Part shown: positions 23,990-34,274 of the stretch, one piece after another
Layout of the letters: every line of letters starts with the position of its first letter
How positions within the stretch are numbered: the first letter of the stretch is position 1
Source of the DNA: Eulemur rufifrons
Taxonomy: Eukaryota; Chordata; Mammalia; Primates; Lemuridae
NCBI RefSeq assembly: GCF_041146395.1
Contig: NC_090995.1
Coordinates: 12,068,501 to 12,132,500 of the forward strand
Length of the DNA stretch: 64,000 nucleotides
Direction of reading: 5' to 3'
The notes under the pieces: model-generated
Told to the model about the DNA's origin: nothing
Seen by the model: only the letters and a program-made list of their open reading frames with translations
Databases searched by the model: none
Made by a program: the position numbers and the translations under genes

Positions 23990-24629
23990 AAGGAATACTT
24001 TTCCTTCGACTTCTAGCTGGCTTCCTATAAAATAAGAATCAGCCAAGAAATGAGATAGCAAAACTAGGTTACTGTTGGATAGTCTCTTGAATAATTACCT
24101 ATATATTTGAAGGCAGTATTACTAATTTTGTTTGAGCTCTTATAATGATCAAAGGGACTAACAAAAAAGTTATATGACAAAAACAAATAGCTGACCAGAA
24201 AAGCAGAATGTTGCTAAAGATGAAGCTATTCTTAGGCATAACATTTTGGAGTTAGAAGGCCCTTGGGAATTTAGTCCAAGCATCTCATTTTTGAATAAAG
24301 GAGCTTTGGGAGCAAAGAAGTAATTGACTAAACCATAGAACTTGTTGAGAACGGAGTTAACAAGAAGGATCGGAAACTAGATGTCATGGTTCATATACTG
24401 GTGATTTCATATTGAAATATTGACTGATAAATAAAACATTTAAATATCTTATATGAGGCACACTAAGTAACTCAAGGCTGGAGTAAGACCTTTGAGTGAG
24501 ACAGCAGTTTTTTAAAATTTTGATTTATAACAAATCAGTTTAGCTCTATACCACATTTAGCCGCAGATGCTTAGCAAATACATCTAGAGAAATAGCATGA
24601 ATTTTTGTTTCCTCCAAAAAAGAGACAGT
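23990..24629. other. no recognised gene; possible MIR-like patch
   Basis: The stretch 24245-24335 (gttagaaggcccttgggaat ... caaagaagtaattgac) loosely resembles an old mammalian SINE/LINE 3' end. Nothing else was recognised. Confidence 0.4.
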
Positions 24630-24800
24630 GTGGTCTGTGATGTATAAGTGAATATTGGACTGGAAGTGGGAAGAATTGTGTTCTGAACCTTACTCTGCCA
24701 CTATGTAACTGTGTTGTCCTTGATTCATTGCACAACTTCTCCAGGTCTCGGTTTCTTCACCAGTAAAATGAAGAAGCTGAATGAGAATGGTCCATAGAAA
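24630..24800 (+). repeat. MIR SINE
   Basis: Sense MIR core: cttactctgccactatgtaa, then acttctccaggtctcggttt, then cttcaccagtaaaatgaaga. This is the usual order of the MIR tRNA-derived and core regions. Confidence 0.65.
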
Positions 24801-24829
24801 CCAGCTTTAAATGACTGTATTTTTCATGG

Positions 24830-25123
24830 GGGTGTGGTTTTTTTTGTTGTTGTTTTGGTTTGGTTTGGTTTTTTTTTTTTTTTTTTGAGGCTGGGTCTTG
24901 CTTTTCCACCCAGGCCAGAGTGCAGTGGCACAGTCATAGCTCATTGCAGCCTAGAGCTCCTGGGCTTAGGTGATATTTGTCACCATATCCAGCTAATTTA
25001 TTTTATTTGTATAAATGAGGTCTCTGTTGCCCAAGCTGGTATTGAACTCCTGGCTTCAAGCCGTCTTCCCGCCTCGGTCTCCCAAAGTGCTGGGATCATA
25101 GGCGTGAGCCACTGTGCCTGGGC
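24830..25123 (-). mobile_element. Alu SINE with internal deletion
   Basis: Reverse-oriented Alu with an impure T/TTTGG tail at 24838-24886, gaggctgggtcttgcttttc at 24887-24906 and an end in cactgtgcctgggc. About 30-40 bp of the left-arm/linker region is missing between gcttaggtgata and tttgtcaccatat. The ttcatgg word on both sides may be a short target duplication. Confidence 0.9.
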
Positions 25124-25304
25124 TTCATGGATTTTTAATAGCAAATTTTATCTATTTTAAATAAAGTGTTACGTGTTCCATTATTAAATAATAAGTAAGG
25201 CAACAAGTTGAGATAAAATCGGTAGAAAATGAAGGACTCATGATGCTGAGTCAGTTTGTATTCTGAACACAAACTGAGTTTTCTTTTTCTCTCCTTCATC
25301 ACAG

Positions 25305-25398
25305 GTATAATACTTCTGCACGTCTGCTTCAGGAAGAAGGTGCCTGCCGTTTCTATTGTTTTTACGCAGGTTCATGCCAGCCCAGAACAAAGAATCAG
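25305..25398 (+). other. candidate exon (94 bp), unproven
   Basis: A strong pyrimidine tract (ttctttttctctccttcatc) runs into acag at 25301-25304. The 94-bp stretch ends at atcag|gtcagt, an acceptable donor (25399). One frame is fully open across it as a single leading base plus 31 codons, starting YNTSARLLQEEGACRF; a second frame is also open. No domain is recognised. The splice-site strength is the main support. A chance pairing of splice-like motifs is quite possible in 64 kb. Confidence 0.28.
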
Positions 25399-25469
25399 GT
25401 CAGTTTCAGGATTGCTTTATCTGTTGAAAAAGGAGGCGGGAACAGAATCACGGTTGTCTTTCCTGCGTC

Positions 25470-25620
25470 ACTGCGTAATAGCAGGACCACCGAACTGCGA
25501 TTCGAAAGAGCTGGGTTTCATCCTTCACCACTGACGGCTGGGTCAACGTGGGCAAGCCTTTTCTCCTTGTTGGCTTCTAGTTTTCTGCACCAGCAATGAG
25601 GTTCATGAGACTCAATTGTC
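25470..25620 (+). repeat. MIR SINE fragment
   Basis: Sense MIR-like wording: actgcgattcgaaagagctg, then actgacggctgggtcaacgt, then gggcaagccttttctcc. It retains an unusual number of CpG dinucleotides. Confidence 0.5.
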
Positions 25621-26032
25621 TTCAGTTTCAATTCTGGCTTTAAATTATTACTGCTTTTATCTTAGGTACCTATAGAGGCTAAAACCATATTTGTAAAGCA
25701 TCGTTTCCTCTTTTTTTTTCCCTAGAAAAATCTAGTATTTTTAAAGCACAGGATTATTTGGAGGACTTTAATGTATTATATCGTGGTTACTTTGACTAGT
25801 TTAAACGACAAACTATGTTGTGAGGCACTTGAGAGTACTGTGGCTGCCCAGTTGCCTTAGTTTCAGTGTTTTATTTTACTTCGTTGTTACTGAAAAGTTT
25901 ATTTTTTACATGAAGTTACAAATTTTCCAACAATGTTGTTCAGCTTTAGAGAGGATACCTTTTTGCCCATGTTTTTTATTGGTTTCGAGTGACCCAATTC
26001 AAATTAGTTTAACTGAAAAGCAGTGATCAGAC

Positions 26033-26185
26033 TTCGGGGAGCGTCCCAGGAGACAGCACGGGACCCGAGGACAGGAACGCAGCCGGACTGCACAATGAGA
26101 ACCCGGGACCCAGACACAATCGGGTTTCCTGCAGGCTCGCAGCAGAGCGCCTCTCCTCGGCACGCCGCTCTCATTCTTCCCTGTC
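26033..26185. other. short CpG-rich patch
   Basis: About 150 bp with roughly 14 CpG dinucleotides and about 60% G+C by hand count, standing out sharply from AT-rich, CpG-poor surroundings. No TATA box, initiator or transcript evidence can be judged by eye. It could be a small CpG island, a GC-rich repeat remnant or a recent insertion. Confidence 0.5.
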
Positions 26186-26504
26186 TCTCTGGAAACTGGC
26201 TATCATCACGTTTCCATTCTTTGTGATGGGAACCCTGGTTGCCGCTGCCTCCCAGGCTTTCTGTCTGACACTCCAGACTCCCGAGGAAAGGCTAATTCTT
26301 AAGTATCCTACCCTGGAGTTCCCAGCACAGACTCTGCTTCTTAAATCAGATGTCCCTGGACAAGCTGTAGCTTAGGGCACGGTCATTTTAAAACTTGACA
26401 TCGGCTTTCTTTGTTTCGAAGGCTGTTCTCTGAAGTGGATCCAACTTATTCCTACTAACATGCAGATAGATAGTAACAGTGTAGTAGTATTCCTTCCGGT
26501 TGTA

Positions 26505-26809
26505 CAGTAGTGGCCCCTCTTGTCCTAGGGAGATAGGTTCCGTGACCCCCAGTGGATGCCTGGACCCCACCCAGCACTGAACCCTGTATAGACGGTTTTT
26601 TCTCTGTACATACATACCTATGGTAGAGTTTAATTTATAAATTAGGTATAGCAGGAGATTAATGACAGTAATAATAAAATAGATCAACTATAACAATACA
26701 CTGCAATGAAAGTTATGTAGTCTTTCTCTTTCTCTCTCAATATCTTACATTCCTATACCGCAGGTAACTGAAACCGTGGAAGTGGAACTGTGGATAAGGG
26801 GAACTACTG
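26505..26809. mobile_element. Tigger-type MITE, 305 bp
   Basis: Inverted ends cagtagtggcccctcttgtc (26505) and the complement of ggataaggggaactactg (to 26809), with TA duplications at 26503-26504 and 26810-26811. Internal wording cccccagtggatgcctgg and acatacctatggtagagttt matches the same Tigger group as the copy in L2 at 19734. No coding capacity. Confidence 0.88.
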
Positions 26810-26811
26810 TA

Positions 26812-27189
26812 TTTGCATTTTAATTGGGATCAAAGGTTAAGCTAAAGCTGTATTTCCCAAACTGTGTACAAATGAAATCCTAGGTTCCCATATATAAAAA
26901 AGAATAATACAAGTGCAAGAAAAGTATTAGAATTTGAAGGGCAGGGTTTTAGGGTTCAGGGAGTGGAAAAAAATAAGAACCCGTGTTAGTGTGGTTAGAG
27001 GAAGAGGGCAGATAGATAAGTAAATGTGTATTTCTAAGGTAGCAGTGTTACAAAAAATGGATAAAGGAAGCAAAAGGAAAGCTTTTTTATTTGTCTTTTT
27101 GAGAAAAAAAGGTATGAATGTAGGCGACAGCTTTAGTCCTCGCTCAGCTACCAGCTACGGTGTCGGGTAAATTCCCTCTTCTCTGTGCA
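26812..27189. other. no recognised feature
   Basis: Purine-rich plus strand without a recognised gene or repeat. Confidence 0.45.
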
Positions 27190-27350
27190 TCTCTGTTTAT
27201 TCGAATCCTGGCATTGCTACTGAACACCTGGAGTCACTTCAACTTGGGGACATCAGTTTCTTCATCTTACAAATGGAGTTGATGACAGTGGCAGCTCATG
27301 GGGTTGTTATGAAGAATTAATGTACACTAAGTGTTCATAATAGTTCCTGG
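27190..27350 (+). repeat. MIR SINE
   Basis: Sense MIR: ttcgaatcctggcattgcta, then cagtttcttcatcttacaaa, then tcatggggttgttatgaaga and aattaatgtacactaagtg, in consensus order. Confidence 0.65.
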
Positions 27351-27351
27351 T

Positions 27352-27388
27352 TCCTCTTCCTCCTCGTCCTCCTCATCATCATCATCAA
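27352..27388 (+). repeat. tcctcc/atc simple repeat
   Basis: Runs of ctcttcctcctcgtcctcct and then catcatcatcatc. It produces a poly-serine stretch in one frame, which is an artefact and not a protein feature. Confidence 0.8.
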
Positions 27389-27544
27389 ATTTTAAAGTGA
27401 GTAGACTGTGTGATTGCAGGGGTCCCAGCTCACTGAAACTCTGTGATCCTAAGATTTTCTGCTGTGGACTAATATTATCTGGATATCTCCTTACATCCTT
27501 CATGGAGACTAATTTTGGTATTGATAAAAATTACCTTGAATTAT

Positions 27545-28505
27545 GTATACATTGTTACCTATTGCTGTGTACATTAGTTTGTTAGGGCTGCCGTAACAAA
27601 GCACCCCAAACTAGGTGGCTTAAACAACAGAAATTTATTGTCTCACTGTCTGGAGGCTGGACGTCTGAAATCAAGGAGTTGCAGAGGGGGTTCCTTCCAA
27701 GGCCTGTGTGGGAAGGATTTGTTCCAGGCCTTTTTTCTGGGCTGATAGATGCCCATCTTTCCTGTCTCTCCACCTCATCTTCCCTTTGTGCTGTCTTTAT
27801 CCAGATTTCTAAGGACACTGGTCACACTGGATTAGGGCCCGCCCTAATGACCTAACTTGATTACCTCTGTAAAGATCCTGTTTTCAAATAATGTCACATT
27901 TTGAGGTCCTGGGGGTTAAGATTTCAACATGAATTTGGGGGGCGGGAGACACAATGCACCCTATAGCACTACATAACAAATCACCGCAAAACTTAGCAGC
28001 TTAAAACAACAAACATCTGTTTTTGTTGCTCAAGAATCTGGGCATTGCTTAGCTGGGTCCTAGCACAGGATCTCTGGCACAGCTGCACTCGGTGTGTCTG
28101 CTAGGGCTGTGGTCTCATCCCGAGGTCCTGGGGGAGGAGGGTGTGCGTCCAGTCCACTTGCACAGTTACGGGCAGCATTTAGTTCTAGGCTTGTTGTTGG
28201 GCCAAGGGTGTGAGCCATTTGCCAGAAGGCTACCTCAGTTCCTTGCCATGTGAGCTGCTTCCCTGGGGCAGCTCACACCCTGGCAGCAACTTCCAGTAGA
28301 ACAAGCAAGAGAGGGTAAGCAAGGTGGAAGGCACACTGCTTTGGGAATGTAATCTCAAAGGTGGCATCTCTTCATTGTTTCCATATTCTGTTGATCAGGA
28401 GTGAGTCGCTAGGTCCAGCCCACACTCAGGGAGAGGGGATTACACGAGGACATGGATACCAGGAGGTGGGATCATTGGGGGCCATCTTTGAAGCTGTCTA
28501 CTACA
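27545..28505 (-). mobile_element. MaLR LTR (older MLT1-like), split by a younger LTR
   Basis: Minus-oriented LTR. The plus strand starts near acctattgctg (27557-27567), is interrupted at 27568-27968, and resumes as acataacaaatcaccgcaaa, with cttagctgggtcctagcaca, agtccttgccatgtgag-type wording near 28240, ggggattacacgaggacatg, and ends gaagctgtctactaca. Read in reverse it starts tgtagtagacagcttcaaag, the usual MLT1-type LTR start. The solo LTR has no internal retroviral genes here. Confidence 0.75.
27568..27968 (-). mobile_element. MLT1-type MaLR LTR, nested
   Basis: Minus-oriented solo LTR of about 400 bp: tgtacattagtttgttaggg at 27568-27587, gtggcttaaacaacagaaat, a gggcccgccctaatgaccta block at 27836-27855, and ggggggcgggagacacaatg near the end. 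It ends ...tatagca, so in its own sense it runs tg...ca as LTRs do. It sits inside the older LTR, whose halves join across it (attgct + acataacaaatc). Confidence 0.85.
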
Positions 28506-29221
<716 letters not shown>

Positions 29222-29427
29222 TCAACTTTTTTGTGATCACTTTCTACAGCTAAGGTATTATTAAGTATTAGGAGTTATCCATTTGTGTGAGAGTATTTAA
29301 TACTCCAAACTGGCTAAGGATACTGGCCAATTACGGTTACTTTTACAGAATGTAGTGATATAATCATATATACTGCATTTACCAGCTAGTAGTTATAACC
29401 ATTTACACTGATAGAAAAATACTTGAT

Positions 29428-30090
29428 GTTTTAGGCAGGGTTTTCCAGAGAGACAGAACTGATAGGGTGTATATTGAGAGAGATACATATGAGAAGGGAT
29501 TTGTTAGGAGCATTGGCTTGCTTGACTGTGGAGGCTGAGAAGTCCCAGTACAGTCTGTCTGGAAGCTGGAGAACCAGGGAAGCCAGTAGCAAGACTCAGT
29601 TCCAGTCCAAAGCCCTTAGAACCAAGGACGCCAATAGCATAACTCTCAGTCCAGGGCCTACGACCCAGGAGTCTAAGGTAGAGGGAGGGGAGGGGAGGGA
29701 ATGGGGTTGCTGTGAGTCCCAGAGTCACCTGGAGTTCTCATATTCAAGGACAGGAGAAGAACGGCATCCTGTCTCTGGAGGAGAGAGTGAATATCCCTCT
29801 CTCTGCCTTGTTTGTTCCATCCAGGACCCCAGCTGCTTGGATGGTGCCTGTTCACATTGACAGTGGATGTTCCCCACTGAATCCACCTACTCATGTGTCT
29901 CCTTCAGAAACGTCCTTACCTTCACAGACACACCTGGGGCAGCCCAATCATTCTGATCAAAGGCCAACCACCTGGGCTTCCCTTTCAGCAAAAGAATGGG
30001 CTCAGGGTTTCCCCAAGCATTGAGAATAATCACCGTTTCACCAGCTATCTGGGTATCCCTTAATCCAGTCACATGAACACTCGAAGTCGA
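29428..30090 (-). repeat. high-copy mammalian repeat, minus orientation, family unsure
   Basis: Plus-strand landmarks gcagggttttccagagagac, ggctgagaagtcccagtaca, ctgtctggaagctggagaac, and near the right end cagctatctgggtatccctt are shared by a very common repeat that ends in '...ggttctgtttctctggagaaccctgac' in its own sense. It is either a MaLR/ERVL-type LTR or an L1M 3' end. Medium-sized open frames in it (up to 128 codons) are by-products. Confidence 0.55.
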
Positions 30091-30225
30091 CCACCTCTCC
30101 CACTTGGAAACTGTTTTTATGTGGGTTCTTTTTGCAATCCTTGTTATGGAAGGCGGCATAGATGTATTTCTGGAAGTGAGATTTGACCTAGTTGGCATTA
30201 TCTGTACGAGTTAATCTATAGGGAG

Positions 30226-30256
30226 GGGTGTGTGTGTGTGTGTGTGTTTGTGTTTA
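30226..30256 (+). repeat. (TG)n microsatellite
   Basis: A short, nearly pure TG run with one T interruption. Confidence 0.9.
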
Positions 30257-30259
30257 ACA

Positions 30260-31485
30260 CCTGGAATAACATTTTCTTCCGTAAATTTAGTCTAAGAAAA
30301 TCTCAAGTTCATTGAGAAAAGATTGCTTTTAAAAACTGTTAGAATAGATACAGCATGTACTTCTCAAGCATATGATTAGATGATTGGCTTTTACATGTAG
30401 TTTAATTACAATTATTTTTGAATTAATATAAACAGCACACATTTTAATAAACAATGAACAAGCAGCCCGTTATTTGAAATGATGAGACTTATTTTTAACT
30501 CACTAGGTTTGGAAATTTTACTGTACAGAAAATAAATGAGCATCAGTGTAATAGGATTTCCATGTGGTGAGCTTTTCTACTTGTTGGCAGGATTTAGTTT
30601 AGTAGAAACAACACATTAATTTAAGATTTTTTTTTGATACACATATAATGGACTGGAGGATGCTTTCTCATTTTTCAACAAATGGTAATTTTTTTTCCTT
30701 AGGAAAAAACTGTCTTGCATTGATTATGGCAAAGAGGGTGTTAGGATACTGTGTTACCAGGATATTGAGCTGAGAGTTTTGTTTGTAATATGCCACCTTT
30801 TTGTTATGAAAACTTCTGCAACTGGATAGATTTATGACTTGATTTTAGGCTTTAGACTCTATGAGGAAAAGGAAAATGTTTTATGGCTTTGAAAAATGTC
30901 ACCCAGAAATGAAAATATGTGTAGAATATATTCTTTCTAAAAACATATATTGAGAGAGTTAAAAAAAAAAGTTCAGGGAAGGGAACTCAAGAAAATATAA
31001 GTGGGCAAATATGTTTAATGTGAAGTTTAACTTGCAAAGCACAAAAAGTTTTTATAATCAGGAAAAAAATGCAAAATAAAATAAGATTAGTAAATAGAGT
31101 TTTAGGATTTTAAAATTTAATTCAGTTTTCTTTTATTTCAAGAAATGATACTCAAAATTTAGGATTTAGAAGCACTGTCATTTTAATCATTACTGTATCT
31201 CATGTCATGAAACTTTTTTCCTTTTTCTTTCGGTTTATTGAATAAAGCTTGCAGACATTCCCACATCATTGAATTGATTTTTAGCCCTGAGTATCCCTTA
31301 GTTGGCACTTGTTTTGAGGACATATTATGCATCAGTCTTTATTAACACTATGATGAAAAATGTAAACAGTGTTAAAAAGCAGAGATGAGAGTGGAAAACT
31401 GTAGTGTAATAAATGTTTTGGTTAAGGTCTCAACCTTAATCATATTTTCTGGTTGAAATTATGGTATCATTGCTTATAGCTATTT
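30260..31485. other. no recognised feature
   Basis: AT-rich unique-looking sequence. A-rich stretch at 30961-30970. No open frame of note. Confidence 0.5.
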
Positions 31486-31489
31486 TCCC

Positions 31490-31650
31490 TGTAACAGATT
31501 TCCTAACCTCCTCTTATTTCTTCATCTGTAAAATGGGTTCATTAATAGTATTTAATAGAAGTATCAAAGGATTAAATGCTTGCAAAGGGCTTAATACTGT
31601 GCCTGGCACATAGTAAGTACAAGCTAAATCTATGTTAGCTGTCATTTGTT
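31490..31650 (+). repeat. MIR SINE
   Basis: Sense MIR 3' half: tcttcatctgtaaaatgggt, aaggattaaatgcttgcaaa, actgtgcctggcacatagta, agtacaagctaaat. Good match to the MIR consensus order. Confidence 0.78.
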
Positions 31651-31795
31651 ACAAGCATCAACCTTGGTCATTTTTACTTCTGAATTTTTAAAGATTGGAA
31701 TATAAACAAAATAATGTTTACAGCTAATGCTAATACATGTCCTTCAGTGTTTAGTTGATCGATTACATATTTTATTAGCATTTTGACTTTAATTT

Positions 31796-31830
31796 TACAC
31801 TTGATCTTAGCCAAAAGGTGGAGAAGCGAT
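31796..31830 (-). pseudogene. U2 snRNA 5'-end fragment (retropseudogene)
   Basis: Read on the minus strand, 31830 to 31796 starts ATCGCTTCTC and continues CACCTTTTGGCTAAGATCAA then GTGTA, identical to the first 35 or so bases of U2 spliceosomal RNA apart from two adjacent changes (GG to CA at positions 11-12). It includes the branch-point-interaction neighbourhood's upstream stem but stops before the branch-site pairing region, so it cannot be functional. The near-repeated flanks gactttaattt and aactttattgt may be a degraded target duplication. Three-prime-truncated snRNA retrocopies of this kind are known in mammals. Confidence 0.85.
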
Positions 31831-31839
31831 GTCAACTTT

Positions 31840-33405
31840 ATTGTTGAAGAATAAAGTTTGCATGAAAGGATGTGAGTTTAGAGGCATCACTTAAATTATT
31901 GACTTGAAGGAAGAAGAAAAAGGAAATAGAGAAATAAGTATGCTCCTTTTGCTTAGGAGGTCTGAGAAAGTATTTTGTAGGAACTAAATAAATTTTAAAA
32001 ATTGGTAACACTAAGATATACTAAGTTTTTATTTTCTTTTTAAACTGTGTTAACCGCTAGCCACGTTCTTCTATTTTTTCTTTTGTTTTTACATAGGAGA
32101 AAATGGTGGGGAGAAGGGAATGCCTGTTTTCTTCATAGGCTTGTAAAGGTGGAGCCATTACCGGTGGTTCTGTGAGGTGGGGGTGCCTCAGTTTTATGAA
32201 GATCTCTATTAAAAGGCATCTCGACACGTGTTAATCTGGTTGTGAGATGACTGTGGCCACTTAGTAGCATCCTAAGAAAGCTAAAGCCCCTCTTGTAGAA
32301 AAAGGATCTATGCTAAAGTTAAGGGAAATAGGAATTGAGGAGAAAGTCTCTGTTCATGAACATTTTGCCTCTAATTTGGTCATATATCAGCTTTACCTTT
32401 GCCTAAACACTTTTTTTTGTGCTTTATAAATGAAAAGGAAGAAGGCCACTGTTCTCATTAAAAGTTTATAATTTGAAAGTGTTAGACAATATAAATAATA
32501 TAAAAGAAAGGAAATGGAAGAAAAATCTGAAATACAAACTCTCAAGTTGTTTATTACCTTCTTGTGTATATTAGGGGAGGAACCTCAAAAAGCCTAGCCT
32601 ATGATGGTATTTTGAAAGTAAAGATTCAGTATTTTTTGATTGAATGAAGGATTTTTGGTAAGAGGTCAATGTTCTGAGTTAAAATGTGACTTTAAGAATT
32701 ATCTGATTTCAAAACATACAAGGAAGAAAGTACAGATTCTTTTTCATTTTTCTTTGCTCTCTTTTAAACCTAATCTTTTTGGATTTTCTTATAAAAATTA
32801 GGATATTTTGATTCTTTTCCCCTCTAAATAGCTCAAATTATTTATAATAGTCTCCCTCCCCCCTTCCACCTTCATTTCTTCTTTTTTTTTCTTCCACATA
32901 ATCTTTGACTTTTCAATTTGGTTCTCTTATATTTGGTCTAACTACATGTTTTGTAGGAAGCAAATTATATATCATGTGTTTATGATGCAAGAATTGTTAT
33001 TCTCCTTAATAGTATCTCTAGCTGTTTCTTAACTATATAATTGCCTAGTCCAAAACATGTTTCAAAGTCCTGTAGGAATGAATTTTTGTAGTCATCTCTG
33101 AGCCAGTCATGGTTCAAAATTCAAACTTTTTGAGATCACAGTTAAGATTCGGTTTATTTTTAAAAACCTTCACCTTTCTTTCAACATCAGTAGATAATCC
33201 TAATGCTTTGCTGTTCCTGAGAAGGCATTTAGGAATAAAAGCTTTCTTTTGTGGTAAGGAGTTGTTGAAGGAAAGCCATTACAAAATTTTATCAGAAAGC
33301 GAGCTATCTCTCAAGAAAGAACCCTCATGGTTTATTGTTGTGGGGGTCCTACTATAGATTTAGGTAGTCTAGGAGTTTAGAGTTTGTTTTTGTTTTTTAA
33401 AATAC
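31840..33405. other. no recognised feature
   Basis: AT-rich, unique-looking. A strong pyrimidine tract followed by acatag at 32091-32096 is splice-acceptor-like, but no convincing open exon follows. A C/T-rich stretch lies at 32851-32895. Confidence 0.45.
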
Positions 33406-33417
33406 GGGTTTATCTTT

Positions 33418-33806
33418 TTTTCTTTTTACATTTTTAAAAACCAAAACATTTATTGCATGACTAATTGTTGAAATTCTTAAGATGAACTGGATGTTTGTTG
33501 CAACAGCTGCCCTCTTGGGTTTAGGTGTTTCCTTCACGGGATCCCTGCCTGAATCTGCGGTACGCAGTTTTTGGATGCCTCATCTGACCAGGCCGGGTGG
33601 TGTTTTGTCTCTGAGCCCCGGCACTCCAGTCACACTTTCTCTTGCACTTGCCAGGGTAGCCGCGTTGGCCACAGGTCGCCTTTTGAAGGGGGGAAGCCTG
33701 GGAGCCACGGCAGCAGCACAGTGTATGCATCTTCCTGTGCCTCTTTCCAAATGATGACAGTCCCTTCGTCATCTCGCTTCTGTGGCCCAGAGCAAAGAGA
33801 AAAAAT
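33418..33806 (-). pseudogene. RPL37 (pseudogene): RPL37 processed pseudogene
   Basis: Intronless retrocopy of ribosomal protein L37, a zinc-binding protein of the large ribosomal subunit. The coding part runs from the ATG at 33772 down to TAA at 33477-33479: it starts [19 protein letters not shown], continues through [12 protein letters not shown] and [11 protein letters not shown], and reaches PKPKRAAVA near the end after a frameshift (about 33530). The zinc-finger cysteines are damaged (CCCRG and CGQRG where the parent has CRRCG and CGKCG). The 5' UTR end (cacagaagcgag) and the 3' UTR with an aataaa signal (33448-33453, antisense) and a degraded A tail at 33418-33440 are retained. Perfect 12-bp duplications, aaagataaaccc on the minus strand, flank it at 33406-33417 and 33807-33818. 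Processed by L1 machinery; not translatable as L37. Confidence 0.96.
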
Positions 33807-33984
33807 GGGTTTATCTTTCTCTCTCCAATTTTTTGGATCATACGTTGTTGTGTTTTCCATTTTCTGCACCTGCTAAAGAAAGGCATATTCAAGAAATTCA
33901 GTTTTATAATGTCCCAGATATATTTGAAATGTATCCCTTTTACTTGAATAATAGTTAATGATCATTATAATGAAAATAATATTA

Positions 33985-34225
33985 ATGGCAGCCAACATTT
34001 ACTGTTTCCTAGGTTTTTTTTAAACATATTGCATCATGTATTTTCCCTAACAGTCCTGTGAGATAGATTCTATTATTATTATTCTAATTTTATGCTGTTA
34101 GAAACAGGCAGGAGAAGTAACTTGCCCATGGTCACAGGATTAGGAAATGACAAGGCCAGGATTCCAATCCAGGAGTCTGGCTCCAGGGCTCCTGCCTTTA
34201 ACTGCTCTGCTATTCTGCCTCTCTG
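33985..34225 (-). repeat. MIR SINE, nearly full length
   Basis: Antisense MIR: tttccctaacagtcctgtga, agtaacttgcccatggtcac at 34107-34126-ish, gccaggattccaatccagga, ctcctgcctttaactgctct, attctgcctctctga. The whole core and tRNA-derived head are present. Confidence 0.82.
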
Positions 34226-34245
34226 ATACGTGAAGAAAAACATCA

Positions 34246-34274
34246 TTTCTTTCTTTCTTTTTTTTTTTTTTTCT
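34246..34274 (+). repeat. ttc/T-rich simple repeat
   Basis: tttctttctttc followed by a T run. Confidence 0.8.

Noticed and set aside
27345..27400. Poly-serine protein segment
   Set aside because: It is a tcc/atc simple repeat translated in one frame.
29474..30198. Cluster of 100-128-codon frames on both strands
   Set aside because: All lie in one interspersed repeat block; no frame is favoured over the others.
32060..32150. Strong splice-acceptor-like tract (ending acatag) as a possible exon start
   Set aside because: The following sequence has stops in one frame after 13 codons and only poor donor choices, so there is too little to call an exon.
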